Origin: Verrucomicrobium sp. BvORR106
GTDB taxonomy: Bacteria > Verrucomicrobiota > Verrucomicrobiia > Verrucomicrobiales > Verrucomicrobiaceae
NCBI RefSeq assembly: GCF_000739655.1
Contig: NZ_BATR01000163.1
Coordinates: 1-64,000 of the forward strand
DNA: 64,000 nucleotides
Direction: 5' to 3'
Part shown: positions 1-8,149 of the stretch, piece by piece
Layout of the letters: the number at the start of each line of letters is the position of its first letter
Numbering within the stretch: position 1 is the stretch's first letter
Notes under the pieces: model-generated
Told to the model about the DNA's origin: nothing
The model's input: only the letters and a program-made list of their open reading frames with translations
Databases searched by the model: none
Program-made: the position numbers and the translations under genes

Positions 1-1287
1 CCCCACCTTGAGCGTGGTGAACCAGCCGAACAGGTAGCAAAACGCCGTCATCAGCCCCGCCACGTAGAGCAGCTCCCATTTCCATTTCAGCACCCCCAGG
101 GACGCCTGCTCCCAGTTCACCGCCATCGCCATCAGCATGAGCGCCCCCCAGAGGAGCAGCATGGCAAAGAACGGTGGGTACTCCGCGAGGGCGTTGTTGA
201 ACATCATCACCACCCCGCGCTCCACCCGTCGCTCGATGCTCTCCAGCGAGTGCTCCCGGAAATACTTCTTGGCGCTCGGCAACTCGTCCGGGTTGTCCAC
301 CTTCCCGTCACCGTCCTTGTCCACGCTCTCCAGAGAGCGGTCCAGCCCCATCCCCTGCATATCGTGCTTGTCGTCCACGTCAGTGGCCCACATGTAGTAC
401 ATGCTCTGCACGTTGTAGAGCGGATTGCCGAAGGTCTTATACGAGGTGTAAAGGTACGGAGAAATCGGCAGCATATAACCCAGCACCATCACGGGTCCGG
501 CAATGAGGATGGCGATCCGGCGCTTGTTGCTGGCAAAGATGAGCTGCAGCCCCATGATCCCCCCTGCCGCCGCCAGCGCGACGAGCGCATTCGCCTTGGT
601 CATGTGCCAGGCACACAGGTAGAATCCTGCAATCATGGCATGCCACCACTTCGGCTCCTGAAGGGTTCGCACGATCCAGGCCACGGCCACCACAATGAGA
701 GCCGCCACCAGCACCTCCGGCTGCACATAGGGGGCTTTCAGGATGAAGAGCTGGAATGCCACAATCAGACAGAAGGCCAGCCCCATCCAGTTCCCCAGCC
801 AGCGTTTCAGGGCAAAGAACATCCCCACCAGCAACACCAAAGAGAGACCAATGTTAAATGCCCGGGCGACTGGGAAGTACTCGTTGTAGAACTTCTTCAA
901 CCCTTCCGGATCCTGGGGGCGCAGGGTCGAATCCGCCGTGGTGGAGAGCAGATACATGAAGAGCGGCATCCGCATGCGGGTGATGAACATCTCGTAGTTC
1001 GACTCCCGGAGGCCCTTGCCATAGTTCATGTACACCCGCTGGTCATTCAGGTCATAGGCGTTCACCGGGCGGTTGGCCTTGGCTGCTGCCGCCTCGTCCC
1101 CATTGAAACGGTCCTTCACCTCCGTGTCCATGGCCCGCTGCAGCTTGGCGTTCACTTCATAGCCGTGGTCCACCGCCCGCGTCACGTAGAACCAGCCCGC
1201 CCCCACCAGCACCAGCAGGAGCAACGCAGTCGCCCAACGAGGAAGTTTGGCACCAGGGGCGAAGGCATCGAGCAGAGCGGAAAGCAT
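1..1287 (-). CDS. Polytopic membrane glycosyltransferase (GT39/PMT-like), 3' end cut by window edge
   Basis: The minus-strand frame starting with ATG at 1287 stays open to base 1, giving about 429 residues with no stop in the window. An N-terminal transmembrane segment (about residues 14-31) is followed by a long extracytoplasmic loop and then several hydrophobic segments, the layout of lipid-linked-sugar glycosyltransferases and mannosyltransferase-like proteins. A late hydrophilic loop (about residues 322-336) contains D-K-D-G-D-G-K-V-D-N-P-D-E, which matches an EF-hand or dockerin-type calcium loop. Codon use is strongly GC3-biased, whereas the opposite strand of the same interval translates to His/Gln-rich low-complexity sequence, so the minus strand is the coding one. 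The specific sugar donor and acceptor cannot be read from the sequence. The C-terminus lies outside the window. Confidence 0.72.
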   Translation of the reverse strand, partial: MLSALLDAFAPGAKLPRWATALLLLVLVGAGWFYVTRAVDHGYEVNAKLQRAMDTEVKDRFNGDEAAAAKANRPVNAYDLNDQRVYMNYGKGLRESNYEMFITRMRMPLFMYLLSTTADSTLRPQDPEGLKKFYNEYFPVARAFNIGLSLVLLVGMFFALKRWLGNWMGLAFCLIVAFQLFILKAPYVQPEVLVAALIVVAVAWIVRTLQEPKWWHAMIAGFYLCAWHMTKANALVALAAAGGIMGLQLIFASNKRRIAILIAGPVMVLGYMLPISPYLYTSYKTFGNPLYNVQSMYYMWATDVDDKHDMQGMGLDRSLESVDKDGDGKVDNPDELPSAKKYFREHSLESIERRVERGVVMMFNNALAEYPPFFAMLLLWGALMLMAMAVNWEQASLGVLKWKWELLYVAGLMTAFCYLFGWFTTLKVG

Positions 1288-1852
1288 GGGCAACAGGCGT
1301 AAGAAATCGGAAAAAGCTGGCGCATTAGAGGCGGATTGCGGGAAAGGGCAAGGCGGGAGGCCGATTTTGAAGCATGTTTTCACGTTCGGGTGATGTGGCG
1401 CATCGGGTCTCCCGAGCGCAACTACCGGGGTTCGATGCATCAATCTTGCGAGTGCCCCTTGGAAAGGGTGCCCCACCCCAACAGCGCAAATTGCCAACTT
1501 CATTGCGCGTTTTGCGAATCCGGCCGGATTGCGTATTCCGGCCACTTCTCCAGTATGCCGGAAGCGCCTCCAAGATCCCATACAAAGAGATCCGTGTGTT
1601 CCCGCCGTACTCCCCGGCCTCTCCGCGGTCGCCTCGATTTTCTCCCAACCGTCCAAAAGTCCAGCTCAAGACCCATCGGACTCCGGAGCCCCCGGTAGTC
1701 CTTCACCAGCCAAACCACGATCCGTCGCGGGTCGGCCGGGCAGCATTGCCCGGCCGCCCTCGATGTCCACGCCCTTTTTCGGCCGCTGACTAGCCTCAGT
1801 CAAAGCCGGGAGGGCCGGAGCCGGCGGATCCAGAAACAATCTCCTGTTTCCC
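1288..1852. other. Intergenic region between divergent genes
   Basis: This 565-base gap separates the divergent glycosyltransferase and the first beta-strand repeat giant. No frame in it has convincing coding character. The one clear structure is a perfect 9-bp hairpin at 1734-1755 (GGCCGGGCA, loop GCAT, TGCCCGGCC), about 100 bases before the giant's start codon. It has no T-run, so a leader structure or palindromic repeat is more likely than a terminator. Promoters for both genes presumably lie here, but no clear -35/-10 pair was identified. Confidence 0.5.
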
Positions 1853-4800
1853 ATGATGCCGTCCCTGCCCCGTAAATCTGGCCTCCAGACTCTCTTTCTC
1901 AGCCTGTTGACCTCCGTCGCCCTCGGGGCCGACTACACCTGGCAGACCGGAGGCACCACCAACAACTGGAGCACCGCCGGCGGCGACACGAACTGGTTTA
2001 TCAATCCCGACACCACCACACTCGCCGCCTGGGCGAATGCGAACCACAACGCGATTTTCGCCGGGGCCACGGGAGAGACGATCACGGTCAACGGCACCAT
2101 CACCCCAGCCAGCACCACCATCAATGACAATGGGAACTGGACCTTCGCCAACGGCACGAGCGGAGCCATCAACGGCGGCACCTTGGTGAAAAACGGCAGT
2201 GGCATCCTGACCATCGGCCTGCTTGCCAACGGATTCACCGCCACCACGATCAATGGCGGGACCATCTCCATCGGCACCGGAGGCACCTCGGCGAACACCT
2301 CGACCGTCACCGCCCTGGGGACTGCGACGGTCACCATCAACAACACCGGGACGCTGCGGCTTTGGATCAAAAACGATGCTGCCTTCACCCTGACGAACAA
2401 CCTCGTGATCGATGGCGGCACCCTGCGCAATGAGGACGGCAACCACACCATGTCCGGCACCATTTTGGTGAATGCCGGAGGGGCCAACTTCACCACGCAA
2501 TGGGACGCCAAGAACCTCACCCTCAGCGGCGTCATCTCCGGGGCGGGAGCGGTCCGCATTGCCACTGCCAACCAAGCCAGTTCCCGGGTCATCATGACCG
2601 CCACCAACACCTACTCTGGCGGCACCACGGTCAACAGCGGGACCCTGCAACTGGGCAACAGCACGGGCGGCGACCAGGGTGGCAATGGGGTCATTCGAGG
2701 GGCCATTACCGTGAACTCCGGCGCGACCCTGTCGCTCAACATCAACAACGCTTTCGGATACACCAACGGCACCAAGGTCGACACCGTGAATCTCAACGGT
2801 GGCACCCTCACGCATGCGGCGAACGGCGACAACGGCTGGGGTGTTACCTACAACCTCACCGGTGCTCTCATGCAGACGACGGGCGGCGGTCGTTTTTCCT
2901 TTGGTGGCAGCAGCGGTGGCACCGGCACGGCGGTCAACTCCCTGGCCTCCGCCAACAGCTCCGTCATCTCCGGGCTCATCCGGCTCCGGGAGAACAACGT
3001 GAACAACAGCGTTGCTTTCAACATCGCGGATGGCGGAGCGATCAACGACCTCATCGTTCATGCAAATATTGATCAAAACAGCCCAGGCTACGGCATCACC
3101 AAGACGGGCACCGGGTTGATGCTGCTCAACGGTGCCAACACGTACACTGGCTCCACCATCATCAACGGAGGCACCCTCTCCCTCACCAGCATCGGCACCC
3201 TGGCCAGCTCCCCTGTTGTGATCAACAGCACCGGAACCCTCCGTCTGGACTCTACAGGTAAAACCCTTGCATCGATCACCGCCAACAATGGCTCCACGAT
3301 GGTCCTCGGTGCCCGCACCGGGGCTACCACAACACTGACCGGTGCCCTTACTCTCGCCGACGCTGCGGCGATCACGCTGGCACCCGTCTTCAGCGGCTCA
3401 CCTGCCACGGCAGGCAGCACCTATGACCTCATCACGGCCGCCAGCATCACCGGCACAGGGACGGTGAGCACCAACTTCAACTACTTCGGCCAATCCCGCA
3501 TCACCGGCAGCACCGCGGTGGTGGGCAACGTCTTGCGTCTTACCCTCGCGACAGGAGCCGCCAACCTGGTTTGGAACAATGCCTCTGCCAACGGCCAGTG
3601 GGACATCAATACAAGCACTAACTTCAACAACAGCGGCACCAATGACGTCTTCATGTCCTACGATGCCGTCACGTTCGATGACACAACGGCCCCTGGCACT
3701 GCCAAGGCCGTCAACCTCTCCGGAACGGTCGCGCCTGCCCTGCTGACCGTCAACAACACCACCGGAAACGACTACACCTTCAACGCCACGAGTGTGGGAT
3801 CCGGACAGCTCGTGGGCGCAGGTTCACTCGTGAAAAACGGCACTGGCACCCTGACCCTGGGCACAAACCTGACTTATGCCATGACCGGCGACATTACGGT
3901 GAATGCCGGCACCTTCAGCCTTGGCAGCAAGGCCCTGGTGAACGTGGCCAGTGTGATTCTAAACGGCGGCACTCTCTCAACAGGATCGATCTACGCCGCC
4001 AGCTTCGACCTGCGTTCCGGCACGGCCAGCACGGTGCTCACCGGCACCAGTGGCCTCACCAAATCCACTTCCGGCACTGTAACCCTCAGCGGGGTGAACA
4101 ACTACACCGGCACCACCACCGTCAGCGGCGGCACTCTCATCCTTACCGGAAACAACACCATCACCGGAGCGGTGGCAGTCAATGCCGGGACCTTGCAGGT
4201 TGGCTCCGGCAGCACCTCGGGCTCCTTGGGCTCAGGCGCAGTCTCCATCGCCTCAGGTGCGACGGTGCTCTACAATCGCAGCGACTCTCCTGGCATCGCC
4301 AACGTTTTCAGCGGAGCAGGCGCGCTGAACTTCAACGGCACCAACAATGGAATCAGCAATGGGGCCTCTGGATTCTCCCTCTCCGGCAACAACAGCACTT
4401 TCAGCGGCACCATGGCCATCTCCAATGCCAGGCTGACCGTCGACAACACCGCGGACATCGGCACGGCCGCCATCAACATCGGTACCAATGGCCAGTTCTA
4501 TTTCAGCGCAGGGGGCACCTACACGAACAATCTGACCATCTCTGGCAACGGCTGGGGGGAAACCGCCGGACTTTTGGGCGCGATTCGGCTGGGAGGCAAC
4601 GTCAACCTCGCCGGTTCCATCACTCTGGCAGGGAATGCCCGTATCACCGCCTATGGCAACAGCGGAACAATCTCCGGGGCAATTGGGGATGGCGGTAACA
4701 ATTTTGGCGTCACCTTTGGCGTGACGGGAGGCACCTCAACCCTCACCCTCTCAGGGGTCAGCACCTACACAGGGGCGACCAGCATCTTCTCGGCTGCGGC

Positions 4801-7609
4801 CAACCAGGCCACCATGGTCACCCTTTCCGGCAGTCTCGGCAACACAGCGGTGACAGTCAGTAATTTCTCCACCCTCGCGGGTGAGGGCACGATCGGAACC
4901 ATCGCTGGCAGCGCCTCACTCATCCACGAAGCAGGAAGTTTCCTCAATGCCGATCTTGGCACGACTGCCGCCCTCACTGTCAACGGCACGGTCAACGTCA
5001 GTGGAGCCACCACTCTCAACCTCACCTCCCTGGCGGGCATCACTCCGGGCGGAGCCTACACGATCTTGAATCATACCGGCACGCTCACGGGCCTGGCCAA
5101 TCTGATCCTGCCCAACGCCGCAACCTACCGGGCCGCCCTCATCACCGACACGGGCTCAGCATTGCAGGTCTCTCTCGGAAACAAGGCCGTGACCTGGACC
5201 GGGGCCGCCAGCGGGGCCTGGGACATCGGCACCGCCATCAACTGGGTGGACGGATCCAGCCTCGCCGAACGCTACTTCCAGGCGGATGCCGTGACCTTCG
5301 TGGACGGTGCAGCCAACACCAGCATCACTGTGACCGGTGCCCTCACCCCTTCGAGCGTCACTTTCAACAACAGCACCGCCACGACTTACACCATCACCAC
5401 CAGTACAGGTAACACGATCGGTGGAACCTCCGCGCTGACGAAGACCAATACGGGGACCGTCAACCTCTCCGGCCCCAACACCTATACCGGCGGAACGCTT
5501 GTCCGTCAGGGCACTCTGGTGGGGCTGAATGCCACCGCCTTTGGCACCGGCACGATCACCCTGGGGGACGCCAGCACAGCCGCTGGAACCCTGGCGTTGT
5601 ACCTCGATCCCATCACGGCAGGCGCCAACATCACCGCCTCCAACGCCATCAACGTCGGTCCTGTCAGCGCGGCCACCACCGCAGTCATCGGCACGCTCGG
5701 ATCTACCACCACCCAGGTCACCCGCTCCGCGACCTTCAGCGGGGCCATCACGCTGAATGACGATGTCATCCTCCGCTCAGGCGCACACGACAGCACCACA
5801 TTCTCCGGTGCTATCACCGGAGGCAGCGGATTTACCATCTCAGTTGAAAACGGCCTTATTGCTCCCAGCAATGCCACGGCCCAACAGTTCGGTGCCGGCC
5901 AGGCTGGCAACCGGGTCATGCTCAGCGGTGACGCCAATGGTTTCACGGGCAACTGGAACATCCGCAGCGGATCATCCACCAACCTCACGATCCTCCAAAT
6001 CAACACCGGCGAGCGGATCAACAACAACTCCAACGTGAACATCGAGGAGTTCGCGGTCTTCCGGCTGAATTCTGCCGAGACCATCAACGCCCTCACGGGC
6101 AACGGCCGTGTGCGGGCCGTAAGTTCCCGCCTCCTCACCGTTGGCGCCGGCAATGGTTCCGGCACCTTTTCAGGCGTGCTGGAAAACGATACCTTTGACG
6201 CAGGCACGCTCTCCTTCGCCAAGTCCGGCACTGGCACGCAGATTCTCACGGGAACCAACACCTACACCGGGACGACCACCGTCAGCGGGGGCGTGTTGCA
6301 AGTGGGCGATGGCGGCATGACCGGAACCCTGGGTGGATCCGGCGCAATCACCGTCTCCTCAGGCGCAACCTTGACCTACAACCGCTCCGACCTCGTCACG
6401 CTGGACCGGGCATTCACCAACAGCGGCGGCACCTTGATCAAAGATGGCGCAGGCAATATGACGATCGCCTCCTTCCTCCTGCTCCCCACGAATTTCATCG
6501 TCAACAGCGGCGTCGTCACCATCAACGGCGGCAGCTTTGGCGGCAATCGCATGGAAGGGAACGGAACGCTCACCATCAATGCCGGGGCCAGCGTCATCCT
6601 GACCGCCACCCACACTCTGGGTGGAGGCAACGGAAGCATGTCGGACTCCGTGGTGATCAACGGGGGCCTGTTGACGCTGAATGAGGAGCAGTACTTCAAC
6701 AATCTGACGCTTCAGAACGGCGGCAACGTCAACGGGATCGACGAGGTCCGGGCCTCCAGCGCCACCAACTGGCAGGTCACAGGCAGCAGCGCCACCGCAT
6801 CAGAGATCAGCACTCTGGTCAGCCATGTTGCCGCCGCCAACTGGACGGTTCAGGATATTACGGCAAACTCAGAGACGGACCTCATCATCAGCGGCCGGAT
6901 CACCAACACCGGAGCCCTTAACAAGGGCGGTGCAGGCACCATGGAGCTCAGCAATGACGCCAACAGCTACAGCGGCGGCACCAACATCAATGCAGGAACC
7001 CTGCTCGTGAACACCCTCACCGGCAGCGCCACCGGCACCGGGCAGGTCACCATCGCGGCCGGGGCCACCTTGGCGGGACGCGGAGCGGTCAACACCACCA
7101 ACGCCAACATCACGATCAATGGGACCCTGAGAGTGGGCAATCTCGGCGACGACCTCTTCACCTCCGACCTGAACCTTCATCTCGGCACCGGCACCGGCAC
7201 CGTCCTGCTCAATGGCGTGCTCCTGCTCGACATCTTCGGCCAGGAGGACGACACGATGGGCAGCGATCACGGCCAGCTCTACGGCGATGTCTTGAAGTTC
7301 AACAACACCGCTGCCGTACAGCTCGGTGGCACCCTCAAGATCGTGGACGCCTCCTCCGATGCCCTCAACTGGAACGAAGGAGACGCCTGGCAGCTCATTG
7401 ACTGGGCCAACGTCACCGCAGGTGGCATCACCGGCACGTTCACCACCTACGAACTCCCCACCCTCGCCGAAGGCCTGAAGTGGGACACCAGCCTCATCAG
7501 CCAGACCGGTTACATCTCCGTCGTCGCCGTCCCCGAACCCTCCCGCTCGTTCCTTCTTGTCGTAGCGGGAGCCGGCTTCCTCATGCGGAGACGCCGCAAA
7601 CAGGGCTGA
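1853..7609 (+). CDS. Giant autotransporter-associated beta-strand repeat protein with PEP-CTERM tail
   Basis: This 1918-residue secreted protein starts with a signal peptide (about residues 1-25, ending near ALGA). Most of its length is Gly/Thr/Asn/Ser-rich sequence with many copies of the PATR-type unit: forms of L-S-G-x-N-T-Y-T-G-x-T-x-V-x-x-G-T-L recur, for example near residues 415-435, 745-770, 1205-1225 and 1465-1490. Such units fold as parallel beta-helix rungs. The extreme C-terminus is a PEP-CTERM sorting signal: V-P-E-P-S, a hydrophobic segment and then R-R-R-R-K, expected to be handled by an exosortase not seen in this window. There is no C-terminal beta-barrel, so it is not a classical autotransporter. 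The start is the first of two adjacent ATGs (1853, 1856), with no strong ribosome-binding site. It is probably a surface or matrix adhesin-like protein; the ligand is unknown. A second protein of the same build lies at 15090. Confidence 0.92.
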   Translation: MMPSLPRKSGLQTLFLSLLTSVALGADYTWQTGGTTNNWSTAGGDTNWFINPDTTTLAAWANANHNAIFAGATGETITVNGTITPASTTINDNGNWTFANGTSGAINGGTLVKNGSGILTIGLLANGFTATTINGGTISIGTGGTSANTSTVTALGTATVTINNTGTLRLWIKNDAAFTLTNNLVIDGGTLRNEDGNHTMSGTILVNAGGANFTTQWDAKNLTLSGVISGAGAVRIATANQASSRVIMTATNTYSGGTTVNSGTLQLGNSTGGDQGGNGVIRGAITVNSGATLSLNINNAFGYTNGTKVDTVNLNGGTLTHAANGDNGWGVTYNLTGALMQTTGGGRFSFGGSSGGTGTAVNSLASANSSVISGLIRLRENNVNNSVAFNIADGGAINDLIVHANIDQNSPGYGITKTGTGLMLLNGANTYTGSTIINGGTLSLTSIGTLASSPVVINSTGTLRLDSTGKTLASITANNGSTMVLGARTGATTTLTGALTLADAAAITLAPVFSGSPATAGSTYDLITAASITGTGTVSTNFNYFGQSRITGSTAVVGNVLRLTLATGAANLVWNNASANGQWDINTSTNFNNSGTNDVFMSYDAVTFDDTTAPGTAKAVNLSGTVAPALLTVNNTTGNDYTFNATSVGSGQLVGAGSLVKNGTGTLTLGTNLTYAMTGDITVNAGTFSLGSKALVNVASVILNGGTLSTGSIYAASFDLRSGTASTVLTGTSGLTKSTSGTVTLSGVNNYTGTTTVSGGTLILTGNNTITGAVAVNAGTLQVGSGSTSGSLGSGAVSIASGATVLYNRSDSPGIANVFSGAGALNFNGTNNGISNGASGFSLSGNNSTFSGTMAISNARLTVDNTADIGTAAINIGTNGQFYFSAGGTYTNNLTISGNGWGETAGLLGAIRLGGNVNLAGSITLAGNARITAYGNSGTISGAIGDGGNNFGVTFGVTGGTSTLTLSGVSTYTGATSIFSAAANQATMVTLSGSLGNTAVTVSNFSTLAGEGTIGTIAGSASLIHEAGSFLNADLGTTAALTVNGTVNVSGATTLNLTSLAGITPGGAYTILNHTGTLTGLANLILPNAATYRAALITDTGSALQVSLGNKAVTWTGAASGAWDIGTAINWVDGSSLAERYFQADAVTFVDGAANTSITVTGALTPSSVTFNNSTATTYTITTSTGNTIGGTSALTKTNTGTVNLSGPNTYTGGTLVRQGTLVGLNATAFGTGTITLGDASTAAGTLALYLDPITAGANITASNAINVGPVSAATTAVIGTLGSTTTQVTRSATFSGAITLNDDVILRSGAHDSTTFSGAITGGSGFTISVENGLIAPSNATAQQFGAGQAGNRVMLSGDANGFTGNWNIRSGSSTNLTILQINTGERINNNSNVNIEEFAVFRLNSAETINALTGNGRVRAVSSRLLTVGAGNGSGTFSGVLENDTFDAGTLSFAKSGTGTQILTGTNTYTGTTTVSGGVLQVGDGGMTGTLGGSGAITVSSGATLTYNRSDLVTLDRAFTNSGGTLIKDGAGNMTIASFLLLPTNFIVNSGVVTINGGSFGGNRMEGNGTLTINAGASVILTATHTLGGGNGSMSDSVVINGGLLTLNEEQYFNNLTLQNGGNVNGIDEVRASSATNWQVTGSSATASEISTLVSHVAAANWTVQDITANSETDLIISGRITNTGALNKGGAGTMELSNDANSYSGGTNINAGTLLVNTLTGSATGTGQVTIAAGATLAGRGAVNTTNANITINGTLRVGNLGDDLFTSDLNLHLGTGTGTVLLNGVLLLDIFGQEDDTMGSDHGQLYGDVLKFNNTAAVQLGGTLKIVDASSDALNWNEGDAWQLIDWANVTAGGITGTFTTYELPTLAEGLKWDTSLISQTGYISVVAVPEPSRSFLLVVAGAGFLMRRRRKQG

Positions 7610-7678
7610 GCGAGAGCCGTTCAACCAAAGAGGGCACAGAGGTAAATCTTAAAAGCCACTCAAGGCTTGTCCACCCCC

Positions 7679-7840
7679 AAGGAGCGGCGGTTTGTGCTTG
7701 CACAACCGCCGACGGTGGCCGGAGGCGAGGATTCGCAAGCAATCCAGGCAGCGATGGGATGGCCTAGCGCATTGGGAGATTTGGCGGACTGTCACTCCGC
7801 TTCCAATCGGCGGTTGTGCAAGCACAAACCGCCGCTCCTT
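7679..7840. repeat. Inverted pair of GGAG-type REP-like palindromes
   Basis: Two 32-base arms (7679-7710 and 7809-7840) are perfect reverse complements separated by 98 bases. Each arm is also a near-perfect hairpin: GGCGGTT(T)GTGC, TT, GCAC, AACCGCC. It is preceded on its own 5' side by GGAG. A tetranucleotide plus hairpin, present as an inverted pair, is the hallmark of REP sequences mobilised by RAYT (TnpA-REP) transposases. No RAYT gene lies in the window. The pair sits downstream of the first giant gene and could also act as a transcript-end structure. Confidence 0.7.
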
Positions 7841-7880
7841 GGACTCCCAGGTATCATTGACACACTCCGTGAAGTGAGAG

Positions 7881-8143
7881 CTCAACCAGGCGCAGCCGCC
7901 TCAACCAGCGCAGCCGCCTCAACCAGCGCAGCCGCCTCAACCAGCGCAGCGTCTCAACCAGCGCAGCGTCTCAACCAGCGCAGCGTCTCAACCAGCGCAG
8001 CGTCTCAACCAGCGCAGCGTCTCAACCAGCGCAGCGTCTCAACCAGCGCAGCGTCTCAACCAGGCGAAGCCGTCTCAACCAGCGCAGCGTCTCAACCAGC
8101 GCAGCGTCTCAACCAGGCGAAGCCGTCTCAACCAGCGCAGCGT
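7881..8143. repeat. Tandem array, 15 copies of a 17-19 bp unit
   Basis: The core unit is CTCAACCAGCGCAGCGT (17 bp), with 18-bp (ending GCAGCCGC) and 19-bp (CAGGCGAAGCCGT or CAGGCGCAGCCGC) variants. Reading from 7881 the lengths are 19, 18, 18, then seven of 17, then 19, 17, 17, 19, 17. The array runs right up to the stop codon of the minus-strand gene ending at 8150, which lies in a degenerate tail (CTCAACTCAA). Mixed unit lengths shift frame repeatedly, so an open frame across it is not a sensible protein. The rest of 7610-8149 outside this array and the REP-like pair holds nothing recognised. Confidence 0.9.
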
Positions 8144-8149
8144 CTCAAC

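Noticed and set aside
250-1302. Long plus-strand open frame of 350 codons
   Set aside because: It is antisense to the membrane glycosyltransferase, is His/Gln-rich and has no domain. The minus strand gives a coherent membrane protein.
1796-3076. Minus-strand open frame of 426 codons opposite the first giant
   Set aside because: Gly/Asp/Val-rich low-complexity translation produced by the repetitive, GC-rich plus-strand gene.
7881-8143. CRISPR array
   Set aside because: Units are 17-19 bp head-to-tail without spacers.
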